A stretch of 64,000 nucleotides of DNA from Solibacillus sp. R5-41. Lineage in GTDB: Bacteria; Bacillota; Bacilli; Bacillales_A; Planococcaceae. The position numbers were made by a program, and so were the translations under genes. Of the stretch, positions 27,510 to 36,199 are shown one piece after another. The notes under the pieces were generated by a model. It was not told the origin of the DNA, did not search any database, and saw only the letters and a program-made list of their open reading frames with translations. How positions within the stretch are numbered: position 1 is the stretch's first letter; every line of letters starts with the position of its first letter. Location: the NCBI RefSeq assembly GCF_002736105.1, contig NZ_CP024123.1:1232001-1296000 (forward strand). The letters run 5' to 3'.

Positions 27510-28649
27510 ATGTCTGAAGAAATGAATTTAGGGTTAGACCAAGAATTTCATGAAGGAGATATTGTGAAAGGGGTTGCTGAACAAGTTGAGGATAAGTCAG
27601 TAACAGTTTCAATAAAGGGTGCACCTTTTAATGGAATTATACCGATTAGCGAACTTTCAAGCTTACACATTGAAAAAGCTTCCGATGTGGTATCTGTAGG
27701 AGATACTCTCGAGCTTATAATTACGAAGGTTGAAGAAAGCAATTTTGTTTTATCGAAACGCAAAGTAGATGCACTACAAGCGTGGGATCAATTAGAAGCA
27801 AAACTTGCTTCTGGTGAAGTTTTCGAAGCAGAAGTAAAAGATGTGGTGAAAGGCGGACTTGTCGTAGATTTAGGTGTGCGCGGCTTCGTACCAGCTTCAT
27901 TAGTGGAAGATCATTTTGTTGAAAATTTTGATGATTACAAAGGTCGAACAATGAGCTTTAAAATTACTGAATTAGATAAAGAAAAAGGGCGATTAATTTT
28001 ATCGCACCGAGCTGTTTTAGAAGAGCAAAAATCTTCTAAGAAAAAACAAATAATTAATTCGATTCAAGATGGCGATATTTTAACGGGGAAAGTTCAGCGT
28101 TTAGCGAGCTTTGGCGCATTTATCGACCTTGGTGGTATCGATGGCTTAGTGCATATATCTCAAGTAGCACATGAGCATGTGGATGATGTATCAGCCATCT
28201 TACATGAAGGGCAAGAAGTGAAAGTAAAGGTGCTTTCTGTTGATCCGCTAAATGAGCGCGTTTCATTATCGATTAAAGATACGTTAGCTGGGCCTTGGGT
28301 TAATATCGAAGCTAATGCTGCAAAGGGCTACGTATTGAATGGTGTTGTAAAGCGTTTAGTAACGTTTGGTGCCTTTGTTGAAGTGTTCCCAGGGGTTGAA
28401 GGGCTTGTGCATATTTCGCAAATCGCTCATAAACACATTAATACACCACATGAAGTGCTAAAAGAGGGACAAGAAGTAGAAGTCAAAGTGCTTGAAGTGA
28501 ACGAACAAGAAAAACGTTTAGCATTAAGCATTAAGGCGTTACAAGATAGTCCGGAAAAAGAAGAAGAATTCGAATATGAATTACCGGTAGAAACAACAGG
28601 CTTCTCATTTGGTGATTTCATTGGAGATAAATTAAAGGGATTTAAATAA
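27510..28649 (+). CDS. rpsA: S1-domain RNA-binding protein (ribosomal protein S1 homologue, YpfD type)
   Basis: Four S1 RNA-binding domains occupy nearly all of the 379 residues: about 16-85, 100-170, 188-256 and 270-345. The last two are the most canonical (GAFIDLGGIDGLVHISQVAHEHV and GAFVEVFPGVEGLVHISQIAHKHI). This is the short Firmicute form, with fewer domains than the six of E. coli S1; in B. subtilis YpfD is dispensable and not a firm ribosomal subunit. ATG 27510 lies 6 bases after AAGGAGGG; the in-frame start at 27450 is upstream of it. A strong terminator follows. Confidence 0.93.
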   Translation: MSEEMNLGLDQEFHEGDIVKGVAEQVEDKSVTVSIKGAPFNGIIPISELSSLHIEKASDVVSVGDTLELIITKVEESNFVLSKRKVDALQAWDQLEAKLASGEVFEAEVKDVVKGGLVVDLGVRGFVPASLVEDHFVENFDDYKGRTMSFKITELDKEKGRLILSHRAVLEEQKSSKKKQIINSIQDGDILTGKVQRLASFGAFIDLGGIDGLVHISQVAHEHVDDVSAILHEGQEVKVKVLSVDPLNERVSLSIKDTLAGPWVNIEANAAKGYVLNGVVKRLVTFGAFVEVFPGVEGLVHISQIAHKHINTPHEVLKEGQEVEVKVLEVNEQEKRLALSIKALQDSPEKEEEFEYELPVETTGFSFGDFIGDKLKGFK

Positions 28650-28659
28650 ACAATAATCC

Positions 28660-28704
28660 AAAACGAATTTAGGGAGAGTAACCTGTCCTAAATTCGTTTT
28701 TTTA
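28660..28704 (+). terminator. terminator after the S1-domain gene
   Basis: Perfect 14-bp stem AAAACGAATTTAGG (28660-28673) / CCTAAATTCGTTTT (28687-28700), then TTT. Confidence 0.85.
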
Positions 28705-28787
28705 TTAGAATGTTGTGAAAAAATGATATAACAGGCAAATTCGTGTATAATACATAAAAGATAAGTGTTTGGAAGGATGAAGTACAG

Positions 28788-30098
28788 ATGACAAAACCAG
28801 TAATCGCCATCGTAGGACGTCCGAACGTAGGTAAATCAACAATTTTTAATCGTATTGTTGGAGAGCGTGTATCGATCGTGGAAGATATCCCTGGAGTTAC
28901 ACGTGACCGTATTTATAGTTCGGCTGATTGGCTAGCACATGAATTTAATATCATTGATACAGGTGGTATTGAAATAGGTGACGAACCATTTTTAGAGCAA
29001 ATTCGTCAGCAAGCAGAAATCGCAATTGAAGAAGCAGATGTTATTATTTTCCTGGCTAATGGTCGTGAAGGTGTGACAGCAGCGGATGAACAAGTTGCAA
29101 AAATTTTATATAAAACGAAGAAACCAGTTATTTTAGGGGTCAATAAAATTGATAACCCGGATATGCGTCATATGATTTATGATTTCTATTCTTTAGGTTT
29201 CGGAGAGCCTTGGCCAATTTCTGGTTCACACGGCTTAGGGTTAGGGGACCTACTTGATGAATGTGCGAAACATTTCCCGCAACAAGATGAAGAACAATAT
29301 GGTGAGGAAACAATTAAATTCTCATTAATTGGACGTCCAAATGTAGGTAAATCTTCATTAGTGAACGCATTTTTAGGACAAGATCGTGTTATTGTAAGTG
29401 ATATTCAAGGGACGACACGTGATGCAATTGACTCACCATATACGCATGATGATCAAGATTATGTCATCATTGATACAGCAGGTATGCGTAAAAAAGGGAA
29501 AGTGTATGAATCAACAGAGAAATATTCTGTTTTACGTGCATTACGAGCGATTGAACGTTCGGATGTTGTCTTAGTTATTTTAAACGCAGACGAAGGTATT
29601 CAAGAACAGGATAAAAAAATTGCTGGTTATGCCCATGAGGCTGGAAAAGCGGTTATTATCGTTGTTAATAAATGGGATGCCATTGAAAAAGATGAAAAAA
29701 CAATGAATTTTTATACGGAGCAAATTCGTGAGCATTTCTTATTTTTAGATTATGCACCGATTGTCTTTGTATCAGCTAAAACAAAACAACGTGTATTAAC
29801 GATTTTACCAATTATTCAACGCGTTAGTGAAAATCATGCGATGCGTATTCAATCTTCTATCTTGAATGAAGTGATTGAAGATGCAGTTGCACGTAATCCG
29901 GCTCCAACAGATAAAGGACGCCGTTTACGTATTTACTATGCAACACAAGTGGCAATTAAGCCGCCGACATTTGTTGTCTTTGTAAATGAACCAGAGTTAA
30001 TGCACTTCTCTTATGTGCGTTTCTTAGAAAACCGTATACGTGATACGTTTGATTTCGAAGGTACACCTTTACGTTTAATTACGCGTGCTCGTGACTAA
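28788..30098 (+). CDS. der: ribosome biogenesis GTPase Der (EngA)
   Basis: Tandem GTPase needed for 50S subunit maturation. The 436 residues carry two complete G domains: GRPNVGKST at ~10, DTGG at ~57, NKID at ~118, then GRPNVGKSS at ~180, [10 protein letters not shown] at ~231 and NKWD at ~294, followed by the KH-like C-terminal domain ([11 protein letters not shown] ... [26 protein letters not shown]). ATG 28788 follows GGAAGGATG. gpsA follows, the usual Bacillus order. Confidence 0.97.
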   Translation: MTKPVIAIVGRPNVGKSTIFNRIVGERVSIVEDIPGVTRDRIYSSADWLAHEFNIIDTGGIEIGDEPFLEQIRQQAEIAIEEADVIIFLANGREGVTAADEQVAKILYKTKKPVILGVNKIDNPDMRHMIYDFYSLGFGEPWPISGSHGLGLGDLLDECAKHFPQQDEEQYGEETIKFSLIGRPNVGKSSLVNAFLGQDRVIVSDIQGTTRDAIDSPYTHDDQDYVIIDTAGMRKKGKVYESTEKYSVLRALRAIERSDVVLVILNADEGIQEQDKKIAGYAHEAGKAVIIVVNKWDAIEKDEKTMNFYTEQIREHFLFLDYAPIVFVSAKTKQRVLTILPIIQRVSENHAMRIQSSILNEVIEDAVARNPAPTDKGRRLRIYYATQVAIKPPTFVVFVNEPELMHFSYVRFLENRIRDTFDFEGTPLRLITRARD

Positions 30099-30173
30099 TT
30101 AATCGGATTTATTAGGCGGAACGCGCACTTGATTAGATTCTTTTAAAAAAATACTTTCCTTTTCACAGCAGAG

Positions 30174-30206
30174 GCGCTAGTTTATTTCGATGAACTAGCG
30201 TTTTTG
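30174..30206 (+). terminator. der terminator
   Basis: Stem CGCTAGTTT / AACTAGCG around ATTTCGATG, followed by TTTTTG, in the der-gpsA gap. Confidence 0.75.
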
Positions 30207-30276
30207 TACAACAAAGGAACGTACACGAAAATTGTCTATTACCTCTCTAAACTTTGGAGGATGACGGAGGATAATT

Positions 30277-31290
30277 ATGATGGAAAATGTAGTAGTTTTA
30301 GGTGCTGGCTCATGGGGGACTGCGTTAGCAATTGTATTGGCTGAAAACGGCCATAATACATTAATTTGGTCTCACCGCGAGGATCAAGCAAACGAAATAA
30401 ATGAACAACATACAAATAAAAAATATTTGCCAAATACAAGTTTACCTGTAAATTTGGTCGCGACACATGATTTGGAAAAAGCGGCAAAACATGCTTCAAC
30501 AATTGTCATGGCGGTTCCTACAAAAGGAATTCGTGAAGTTTGCGCAAATATATCACAATTTTTAAATGAAAAAACATTATTTACTCATGTATCTAAAGGG
30601 ATTGAACCTGATTCATTAATGTGTATTTCTGAAATAATGAAGGAAAGCTTAAATCCTGAAATTCTTGAAGACATTGTTGTGCTATCAGGGCCATCCCATG
30701 CGGAAGAAGTTGTATTGCAGCATCCTACGACAATTGCAGCAACGTGTGCAAACTTGGAAGCAGCAGAGAAAGTGCAGGATTTATTTATGAATCACTATCT
30801 CCGCGTGTATACAAATGATGATGTCATCGGTGTTGAAATTGGTGGCGCATTAAAAAATGTTATTGCGTTAGCTGCGGGAATTACGGATGGCCTGCAATAT
30901 GGTGATAATGCAAAAGCCGCGCTCATAACACGTGGTTTAGCTGAAATTACAAGATTAGGTGTAAAAATGGGCGGTAATCCATTTACGTTTGCTGGTTTGA
31001 CGGGTATGGGTGACTTAATTGTTACTTGTACAAGTGTTCACTCTAGGAACTGGCGCGCAGGAAATATGCTTGGTAAAGGGATGAAATTGCCGCAAGTGCT
31101 AGAAGAAATGGGCATGGTTGTAGAAGGTGTTCGAACAACGAAAGCCGCCCACCAATTAGCCCAAAAATATAATGTTACGATGCCAATCACATCCGCTTTA
31201 TATGAAGTGCTCTTTAATAATATGGAGCCAAAAGAAGCAGTTGATCAATTAATGATTCGGATGAAAAAACGAGAAATCGATGAAATGTAG
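30277..31290 (+). CDS. gpsA: NAD(P)H-dependent glycerol-3-phosphate dehydrogenase
   Basis: Reduces dihydroxyacetone phosphate to sn-glycerol-3-phosphate for phospholipid synthesis. The 337 residues begin with a Rossmann fold, [14 protein letters not shown], and include the family-specific [13 protein letters not shown], the catalytic-Lys segment [22 protein letters not shown], and [16 protein letters not shown]. Two ATG codons in tandem (30277, 30280) follow GGAGG. It directly precedes yphE-yphF-spoIVA, as in B. subtilis. Confidence 0.96.
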   Translation: MMENVVVLGAGSWGTALAIVLAENGHNTLIWSHREDQANEINEQHTNKKYLPNTSLPVNLVATHDLEKAAKHASTIVMAVPTKGIREVCANISQFLNEKTLFTHVSKGIEPDSLMCISEIMKESLNPEILEDIVVLSGPSHAEEVVLQHPTTIAATCANLEAAEKVQDLFMNHYLRVYTNDDVIGVEIGGALKNVIALAAGITDGLQYGDNAKAALITRGLAEITRLGVKMGGNPFTFAGLTGMGDLIVTCTSVHSRNWRAGNMLGKGMKLPQVLEEMGMVVEGVRTTKAAHQLAQKYNVTMPITSALYEVLFNNMEPKEAVDQLMIRMKKREIDEM

Positions 31291-31369
31291 TAGCATAAAA
31301 CGAAAAGATTAGCCCCTCTTTCCGTGTGTGTTTGAACAAGCACTGAAAGATGATAAATTGTCACATTTA

Positions 31370-31400
31370 AGGAGGTATGCGCGCATACCTCCTATTCTTT
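31370..31400 (+). terminator. gpsA terminator, perfect 24-bp palindrome
   Basis: The palindrome at 31370-31393 has arms AGGAGGTATGCG and CGCATACCTCCT, with a T-rich tail. It contains a perfect Shine-Dalgarno-like AAGGAGGT, but no usable start codon follows at normal spacing, so a terminator is the better reading. Confidence 0.6.
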
Positions 31401-31466
31401 TGGTAGTGAAAACGTTATAATTATTAGCGGAATGGAAGTAACTAGTTATGAAGGGCGGTTTTATCG

Positions 31467-31733
31467 TTGCAACACATCTTGCAAAGTATGGATCCTACAT
31501 ATTTATTGCTCGCATCAGCTCGTGGACCTTTAGATACTATGAGTGCACTTGATGTCATGTGGGTTTCGTTTTATTCAATTGGCTTACTATTATTTTCCGT
31601 AATTGTGATTTCTGCTGTACGTAAATGGGTACATAATACTTTCTTATCATTTATTTTTCGGTTGATTGCGTTCGGGATGTTTTTAGTAGGGTCAATACTG
31701 ATGGTGCTCGTAATCTTTACGTGGCCAAATTAA
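31467..31733 (+). CDS. yphE: DUF2768 small membrane protein YphE
   Basis: A small protein of 88 residues with two transmembrane segments (~28-49 and ~60-83) joined by a basic loop (RKWVHNTF). It matches the DUF2768 family by position (between gpsA and yphF) and topology; B. subtilis YphE is shorter (about 67 residues), so the true start could be ATG 31488. TTG 31467 is preferred because AGGGCGG lies 8 bases upstream. Function is unknown; synteny with spoIVA suggests possible sporulation relevance, which is inference. Confidence 0.72.
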   Translation: MQHILQSMDPTYLLLASARGPLDTMSALDVMWVSFYSIGLLLFSVIVISAVRKWVHNTFLSFIFRLIAFGMFLVGSILMVLVIFTWPN

Positions 31734-31750
31734 TGATGGGGGAAGAAAAT

Positions 31751-32473
31751 ATGAAATGGTCTAAACTATTGCTAATTTTTTCACTCGCGACAATTGTCTT
31801 AGCTGGCTGTGGTTCGCCTACTAATTTTGATCAGTCGAGCTTGCGTCCGGATGTTGATATGTTAGCAAGCGTCCAAAGAGCAGTGGATGAATACCAAAAA
31901 GATACGGGTGTTTTACCAATCAAAACACGAGATCAAGATACGGATATTTTTATTAAGTATTTAATTGATTTCGACAAGCTTGTTCCAAAATACATAGGTT
32001 CATCGCCAGCTAATGCGTATGAAAAGGGTGGCATTTTCCAATATATGATTTGGGATCCAGAAGAAAATCCGACTGTAAAACTGGTCGATTTACGTGCCCC
32101 TGAACGTATGCGCGAAGTAAATATTCGTTTCTCTGCATCGAAATATCCACAGTTCAAAGAAAAAATAGTTGAACATGTGTATACAATTAATTTTGAAAAT
32201 ATTGGTTACAAAGAAGATGTTACGGTTCCAAGTCCGTATTCAAATAATGAATTGCCGATTTTAGTCACTTCAGAAGGTAATTTGTATGTGGATTATTCAA
32301 TCGACTTATACCAATACATGCAGGACAATAACATTACGGCGACACCAGGCGAGGACATTCGAGAGCTGTTAGTGGATGCCTATTCGGTCGTCCCAGCGTA
32401 TTCTTTACCTTACACAGTCGATGAAAATAATGAACCGGTCATTATGTATGATCCATTGAAAAAAGAAAAATAA
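31751..32473 (+). CDS. yphF: lipoprotein YphF
   Basis: Predicted lipoprotein of 240 residues. From ATG 31751 the N-terminus is a lipoprotein signal peptide (MKWSKLLLIFSLATIVLAGC) with lipobox LAGC and lipid-modified Cys20. The mature part is hydrophilic, with recurring YPQF, DLYQYMQ and PYT segments and no enzyme motif I recognise. GGGGGAAG precedes the ATG; the in-frame start at 31721 would overlap yphE and disrupt the signal peptide. Order gpsA-yphE-yphF-spoIVA is the same as in B. subtilis, where its role is also unclear. Confidence 0.82.
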   Translation: MKWSKLLLIFSLATIVLAGCGSPTNFDQSSLRPDVDMLASVQRAVDEYQKDTGVLPIKTRDQDTDIFIKYLIDFDKLVPKYIGSSPANAYEKGGIFQYMIWDPEENPTVKLVDLRAPERMREVNIRFSASKYPQFKEKIVEHVYTINFENIGYKEDVTVPSPYSNNELPILVTSEGNLYVDYSIDLYQYMQDNNITATPGEDIRELLVDAYSVVPAYSLPYTVDENNEPVIMYDPLKKEK

Positions 32474-32478
32474 TGCTT

Positions 32479-32513
32479 AAAAGTCTCGTACATCTGATGT
32501 GCGGGACTTTTTC
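32479..32513 (+). terminator. yphF terminator
   Basis: Thirteen-bp stem (AAAGTCTCGTACA / TGTGCGGGACTTT with G-U pairs) and a 5-base loop, then TT. It ends inside the -35 of the spoIVA promoter. Confidence 0.75.
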
Positions 32514-32540
32514 ATATTTAGAAAAAAGAAAACATATAGT
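32512..32540 (+). promoter_or_regulatory. sigma-E-type promoter of spoIVA
   Basis: TCATATT (32512-32518), a 14-bp spacer and CATATAGT (32533-32540). This fits the mother-cell sigma-E consensus (K-M-ATATT, 14-15 bp, CATACAnT) with one mismatch in the -10. SpoIVA is a known sigma-E gene product, which supports the call. Confidence 0.7.
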
Positions 32541-32639
32541 ATTGTTGAGAGTGCTTCAAATTTGGACATCAAACAGGTTAAGTTAATGCATCTCGATGTT
32601 CATGTAGATTGTGAAGTTTTGTAAAAGGGAGGAACTGCA

Positions 32640-34118
32640 ATTAGCGATCAAATTTTTCAGCAACTCGCGGAACGAACAAATGGCGATATTTATATTGGGG
32701 TAGTGGGTCCGGTTCGAGTAGGGAAGTCAACATTTGTTAAAAAGGTCATGGAAGGCGTTATTTTACCGAATATTACAAATGCGGAAGATCGTATGCGTGC
32801 GATGGACGAGTTACCACAAAGCTCTCCTGGACCCGTTATTATGACCTCTGAACCAAAATTTGTTCCGGCTCAGGGGACAACGGTTACAATAGGAGAAAGT
32901 GAAATGCCATTCCGCATTCGACTCGTCGATTGTGTTGGATATGTCATTGATGGTGCAAAGGGTTACCAGGATGAATCTGGACCGAAATACGTTCATACGC
33001 CATGGCATAATGAACCGATTGCATTCCAAGAAGCAGCGAAAATGGGTACCGATAAAGTCATTCGAGATCATGCGAATCTTGGGATTGTCGTGACAACGGA
33101 TGGTTCAGTAAATGGCATGAGTCGAGCAGCTGCACAAGTAGCCGAAGAGAAAATTATTGAGCAATTGACAGACATTGGCAAGCCTTTTGTTTTAGTTTTA
33201 AATAGCTCAATGCCAACCTCGAATGAAACGATCAATCTGCGCAATGCCCTAATTGAACGCTATGATGTGCCTGTAATTGCGATTTCAGTCGATAAGTTAC
33301 AACCATCAGATGTGGCGTATATTTTACAAGAAGCGTTATTTGAGTTCCCAGTAAGTCAAATCGAGGTTGAGAAGCCGGATTGGCTAGAAATATTAGATGA
33401 TCATCATGAATTAAATGAAACTTTATCATTTGCAGTGGAGCAATTGCAAGATGGATTAATGAAAATTAGAGATGTTGATTCAGCTAGTGCCATTTTACAG
33501 CAAATTGATTTTGTAGAAAAATGCAATGTCGAAAGAATGGACCCAGGAACAGGTATCGCTACGTTAAGAGTGGCGGTTGATGGGGAAACGTATAAAAGGG
33601 TTTGCCAGCAATGGTTAGAAAAGCCGGTAGACACGAAAAAAGATTGGTTATTATTTATAAAAGAAGCTGCCGAGGCAAAACAAGCTCAGAAAAGATTCCG
33701 TGAAGCGATTCAAGATGCGCGAGAGGACGGTTACGGTGTGACACTGCCAGCTATGGATGAATTTATCCCTAGTGAACCGGAATTAATTAAACAAAATAAC
33801 TTTTTCGGCGTACGTATGAAGGCAACCGCGCCATCGTATCATATTATTCGTATCGATATGGAAGCGGAATTTTCACCGCTAATTGGCTCTGAATTCCATA
33901 GCCAACATTTACTGAAGGATTTACAACATGCGTATGATCATGACCGTCAGGCTTTGTGGGAAACACAATTATTCGGTACGCCATTACATGAAGTGTTAAC
34001 AGAAAGCATTCGCTATAAAATGCAAGTTGTACCAACTAGTGCAAAAAATCGTATGCGCTTAATGATGGAACGAATGGTGAATGAAGGGGAAAAAGGTCTA
34101 ATTACGTTCATTATTTAA
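32640..34118 (+). CDS. spoIVA: stage IV sporulation protein A, apparent ATT start
   Basis: ATPase that polymerises on the forespore outer membrane as the base of the coat. Read from ATT 32640 the protein has 492 residues, the length of B. subtilis SpoIVA, and its N-terminus SDQIFQQLAERTNGDIYIGVVG aligns without gaps to the known family start. It has Walker A GPVRVGKST, LVDCVGY, the TPWHNEPIAFQEAA block and a conserved C-terminus (EGEKGLITFII). No ATG, GTG or TTG exists in frame between the stop at 32622 and GTG 32703; that GTG would delete the first beta strand. GGAGG at 32628-32632 lies 7 bases before the ATT. A sequencing error at this codon is the main alternative. Confidence 0.93.
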   Translation: MSDQIFQQLAERTNGDIYIGVVGPVRVGKSTFVKKVMEGVILPNITNAEDRMRAMDELPQSSPGPVIMTSEPKFVPAQGTTVTIGESEMPFRIRLVDCVGYVIDGAKGYQDESGPKYVHTPWHNEPIAFQEAAKMGTDKVIRDHANLGIVVTTDGSVNGMSRAAAQVAEEKIIEQLTDIGKPFVLVLNSSMPTSNETINLRNALIERYDVPVIAISVDKLQPSDVAYILQEALFEFPVSQIEVEKPDWLEILDDHHELNETLSFAVEQLQDGLMKIRDVDSASAILQQIDFVEKCNVERMDPGTGIATLRVAVDGETYKRVCQQWLEKPVDTKKDWLLFIKEAAEAKQAQKRFREAIQDAREDGYGVTLPAMDEFIPSEPELIKQNNFFGVRMKATAPSYHIIRIDMEAEFSPLIGSEFHSQHLLKDLQHAYDHDRQALWETQLFGTPLHEVLTESIRYKMQVVPTSAKNRMRLMMERMVNEGEKGLITFII

Positions 34119-34123
34119 AGGAA

Positions 34124-34200
34124 GTCACAGGATTTTTTTAGGGATTTTATCGAGCATGCTCGATAAAATCTGGACTCAATTACGCCAAGTTGTAATTAAT
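34124..34200 (+). repeat. hairpin repeat family 1, short copy E
   Basis: Only the 3' half is present: GTCACAG, the stem-loop GATTTTATCGAGCATGCTCGATAAAATC split over 34143-34170, then TGGACTCAATTACGCC and TGTAATTAAT. The stem differs from other copies by paired changes (ATCGAG/CTCGAT instead of TTCGAG/CTCGAA). Confidence 0.8.
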
Positions 34201-34218
34201 AGTAATCGACAAAAAATG

Positions 34219-34265
34219 TACAGGACAGTTCACTTTATGGGTGAAATGTCCTGTAATTTGTGTTT
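34219..34265 (+). terminator. spoIVA terminator
   Basis: Stem TACAGGACA plus TTCAC paired with GTGAA plus TGTCCTGTA (34219-34254), followed by a T-rich tail. Confidence 0.7.
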
Positions 34266-34386
34266 TTGCACAAAAAATACTAAGTTTTAGGCAAAACATA
34301 CATGAATACAGTTGCGCCGCGGTTTTCTGTGTGTTACTCTTTTTACAGGATTTAGATTCATGACCCTTTGAGAGGAGGTGAATGGT

Positions 34387-34659
34387 GTGAATAAAACAGA
34401 ATTAGTAAACGCTGTTGCTGAAGCGGCAGGTCTTTCTAAAAAAGATGCTTCCAAAGCGGTTGAAGCTGTATTTGATACAATTCAAGATGCTCTTGCAAAG
34501 GGTGATAAAGTACAATTAATCGGTTTTGGTAACTTTGAAGTTCGTGAACGTGCGGCTCGTAAAGGTCGTAACCCACAAACTGGTATGGAAATCGAAATTG
34601 CTGCGAGCAAAGTGCCTGCTTTCAAACCAGGTAAAGCGCTTAAAGACGCTGTAAAATAA
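34387..34659 (+). CDS. hbs: DNA-binding protein HU (HBsu)
   Basis: Small histone-like protein that compacts and bends DNA. From GTG 34387 it has 90 residues, beginning [25 protein letters not shown], almost the same as B. subtilis HBsu, with the DNA-binding arm [21 protein letters not shown] and the end [15 protein letters not shown] 34387 lies 8 bases after GGAGG; the upstream in-frame GTG 34378 overlaps it. A strong GC-rich terminator follows. Neighbours spoIVA and folE match B. subtilis. Confidence 0.97.
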   Translation: MNKTELVNAVAEAAGLSKKDASKAVEAVFDTIQDALAKGDKVQLIGFGNFEVRERAARKGRNPQTGMEIEIAASKVPAFKPGKALKDAVK

Positions 34660-34681
34660 TTTTCACCGTCTAGCGTTACAT

Positions 34682-34721
34682 AGAGCAGCCTTCAGAATTT
34701 CTGAAGGCTGCTCTTTTTAGC
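34682..34721 (+). terminator. hbs terminator
   Basis: Fourteen-bp GC-rich stem AGAGCAGCCTTCAG / CTGAAGGCTGCTCT with a short loop, then TTTTTAG. Confidence 0.9.
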
Positions 34722-34832
34722 AATAAGAACGACATTATTTTGTATTACTATTATAGAAATAAGGAACGACATTTGAATACATATGAGTTTTCACCTAGTT
34801 GAAATGCATTTGTCGAATTAAGTAGACAGTTT

Positions 34833-34861
34833 TTGAACTTATCGACGAGATATGCTACGAT
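34833..34861 (+). promoter_or_regulatory. candidate folE promoter
   Basis: TTGAAC (34833-34838), 17-bp spacer, TACGAT (34856-34861). The rest of the 34722-34981 gap shows no gene or repeat. Confidence 0.5.
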
Positions 34862-34981
34862 TCACTTGGTGAAATGTAAACGAAAAACGATTTACATAGA
34901 TAGAACAGAACATTTATTAAACGAAAAATAATAGAAAAACTTAATGATTCCGTTTTGGGTAATTTAGGAGGAAATAGTTTC

Positions 34982-35551
34982 ATGACGAATGTCGATTTAA
35001 AGAAAATTGAAGAAGCAGTAAAAATGATATTAGAAGCGGTTGGTGAAGACGTTGAACGAGAAGGTTTGCTCGATACACCAAAGCGCGTTTCGAAAATGTA
35101 TGCAGAAATGTTTAGCGGCTTAAAAGAAGATCCACGTGAATACTTTAATACCGTTTTCCATGAGGACCATGAAGAATTAGTTTTAGTTAAAGATATCCCG
35201 TTCTTTTCGATGTGTGAGCATCACTTAGTACCTTTTTATGGGAAAGCGCATATTGCATATATTCCAAAAGACGGGAAAGTGGCGGGGCTTAGCAAATTAG
35301 GGCGCTGCTTAGAATCGGTTGCACGTCGACCTCAATTACAAGAGCGTATTACATCCACAGTAGCTGATACAATTATGGAAATGCTGGATCCAAAAGGTGT
35401 TTATGTCATTATCGAAGCAGAACATATGTGTATGACAATGCGCGGATTAAAAAAACCTGGTGCAAAAACAATTACATCGGTTGCGCGTGGCATTTATGAG
35501 CAAGATGATGTCAAACGAAATGAAGTTATTACATTTGTGCAAATGTCTTAA
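34982..35551 (+). CDS. folE: GTP cyclohydrolase I
   Basis: Converts GTP to dihydroneopterin triphosphate, first step of folate synthesis. The 189-residue protein has the zinc-binding and catalytic set [21 protein letters not shown] with Cys and two His, [21 protein letters not shown], and [14 protein letters not shown] with the second Cys. ATG 34982 is 5-7 bases after AGGAGGAAA. In B. subtilis it is mtrA, in an operon with mtrB; here repeat copy F separates the two genes and begins at the folE stop codon. Confidence 0.97.
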   Translation: MTNVDLKKIEEAVKMILEAVGEDVEREGLLDTPKRVSKMYAEMFSGLKEDPREYFNTVFHEDHEELVLVKDIPFFSMCEHHLVPFYGKAHIAYIPKDGKVAGLSKLGRCLESVARRPQLQERITSTVADTIMEMLDPKGVYVIIEAEHMCMTMRGLKKPGAKTITSVARGIYEQDDVKRNEVITFVQMS

Positions 35552-35740
35552 CTTGATTCAGCAGAAGTCCCCTACTTCTATAGATTGGGAATGAATGCTA
35601 AATATGCAACTTTATTGAGTGAGATTTTAAACCCTAGCTGAATAAAGTTAATGTCCGGCGGATGGCATCGATTTTTAAGGTGAGCTTTTCGAGCGAGTTC
35701 AAAAAAATCTGGACGCAATTACGCCGAGGCGTAATTGATT
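35550..35740 (+). repeat. hairpin repeat family 1, full copy F
   Basis: Begins at the TAA stop of folE with TAACTTGATTCAGCAG, continues with the CTTCTATAG stretch, a second half-palindrome CTAGCTGAATAAAG, GGCGGATGGCATCGATTTTT, an imperfect TTTCGAGCGAGTTC hairpin, and the perfect palindrome AATTACGCCGAGGCGTAATT (35718-35737). Splits folE from mtrB. Confidence 0.85.
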
Positions 35741-35797
35741 TAACGTAATTTATGTTATGATATACAAAGGAATTATGATGGTGAGGAGAAACAAACA

Positions 35798-36016
35798 ATG
35801 GCACAAGATTATATTATCATTGAAGCAGAAGAAGATGGCGTTCACGTTATTGGATTGACACGTGGAACGGATACGAAATTTCACCATTCTGAAAAATTAG
35901 ATGCTGGGGAAGTAATGATTGCACAATTTACAGATCATACATCTGCTATGAAAATTCGTGGAAAAGCAAAAATTCATTCGCAACACGGCATTGTTCAAAG
36001 TAACGGGAAGAAATAA
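35798..36016 (+). CDS. mtrB: trp RNA-binding attenuation protein TRAP
   Basis: TRAP forms an 11-subunit ring that binds GAG/UAG repeats in RNA when loaded with tryptophan and controls trp genes. The 72 residues match B. subtilis TRAP very closely, including [19 protein letters not shown] with the tryptophan- and RNA-contacting residues and the [14 protein letters not shown] strand. A good GTGAGGAG precedes the ATG. The trp operon it normally controls is not between aroH and hisC in this window. Repeats flank the gene on both sides (F and G). Confidence 0.95.
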   Translation: MAQDYIIIEAEEDGVHVIGLTRGTDTKFHHSEKLDAGEVMIAQFTDHTSAMKIRGKAKIHSQHGIVQSNGKK

Positions 36017-36024
36017 TATTTATT

Positions 36025-36171
36025 TTCATTCAGTTGGCTCCAAACGCCAACTGAACAATGGATATCTGGCTGAGAATATCACGTCCTGCGACAACTTCTA
36101 ACTGACCTGTTACGTGCAGGCCTGAGCACAATTCAAAATCCCGACGCAATTACGCCGAGTCGTAATTGATT
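36025..36171 (+). repeat. hairpin repeat family 1, copy G
   Basis: The first stem-loop is TTCAGTTGGC / GCCAACTGAA. The middle carries CACGTCCTGCGACAAC, CTAACTGACCTG and GCAGGCC, ending with CAATTACGCCGAGTCGTAAT. It lacks the TTTCGAG hairpin. It ends about 16 bases before the hepS Shine-Dalgarno, splitting mtrB from hepS. Confidence 0.8.
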
Positions 36172-36199
36172 GAATCAACACTGAAATGGAGTAATTTCT

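Noticed and set aside
31370-31393. Palindrome containing AAGGAGGT as a translational control site
   Set aside because: The only ATG is directly against the motif and opens no useful frame; position after gpsA and the T-rich tail fit a terminator.
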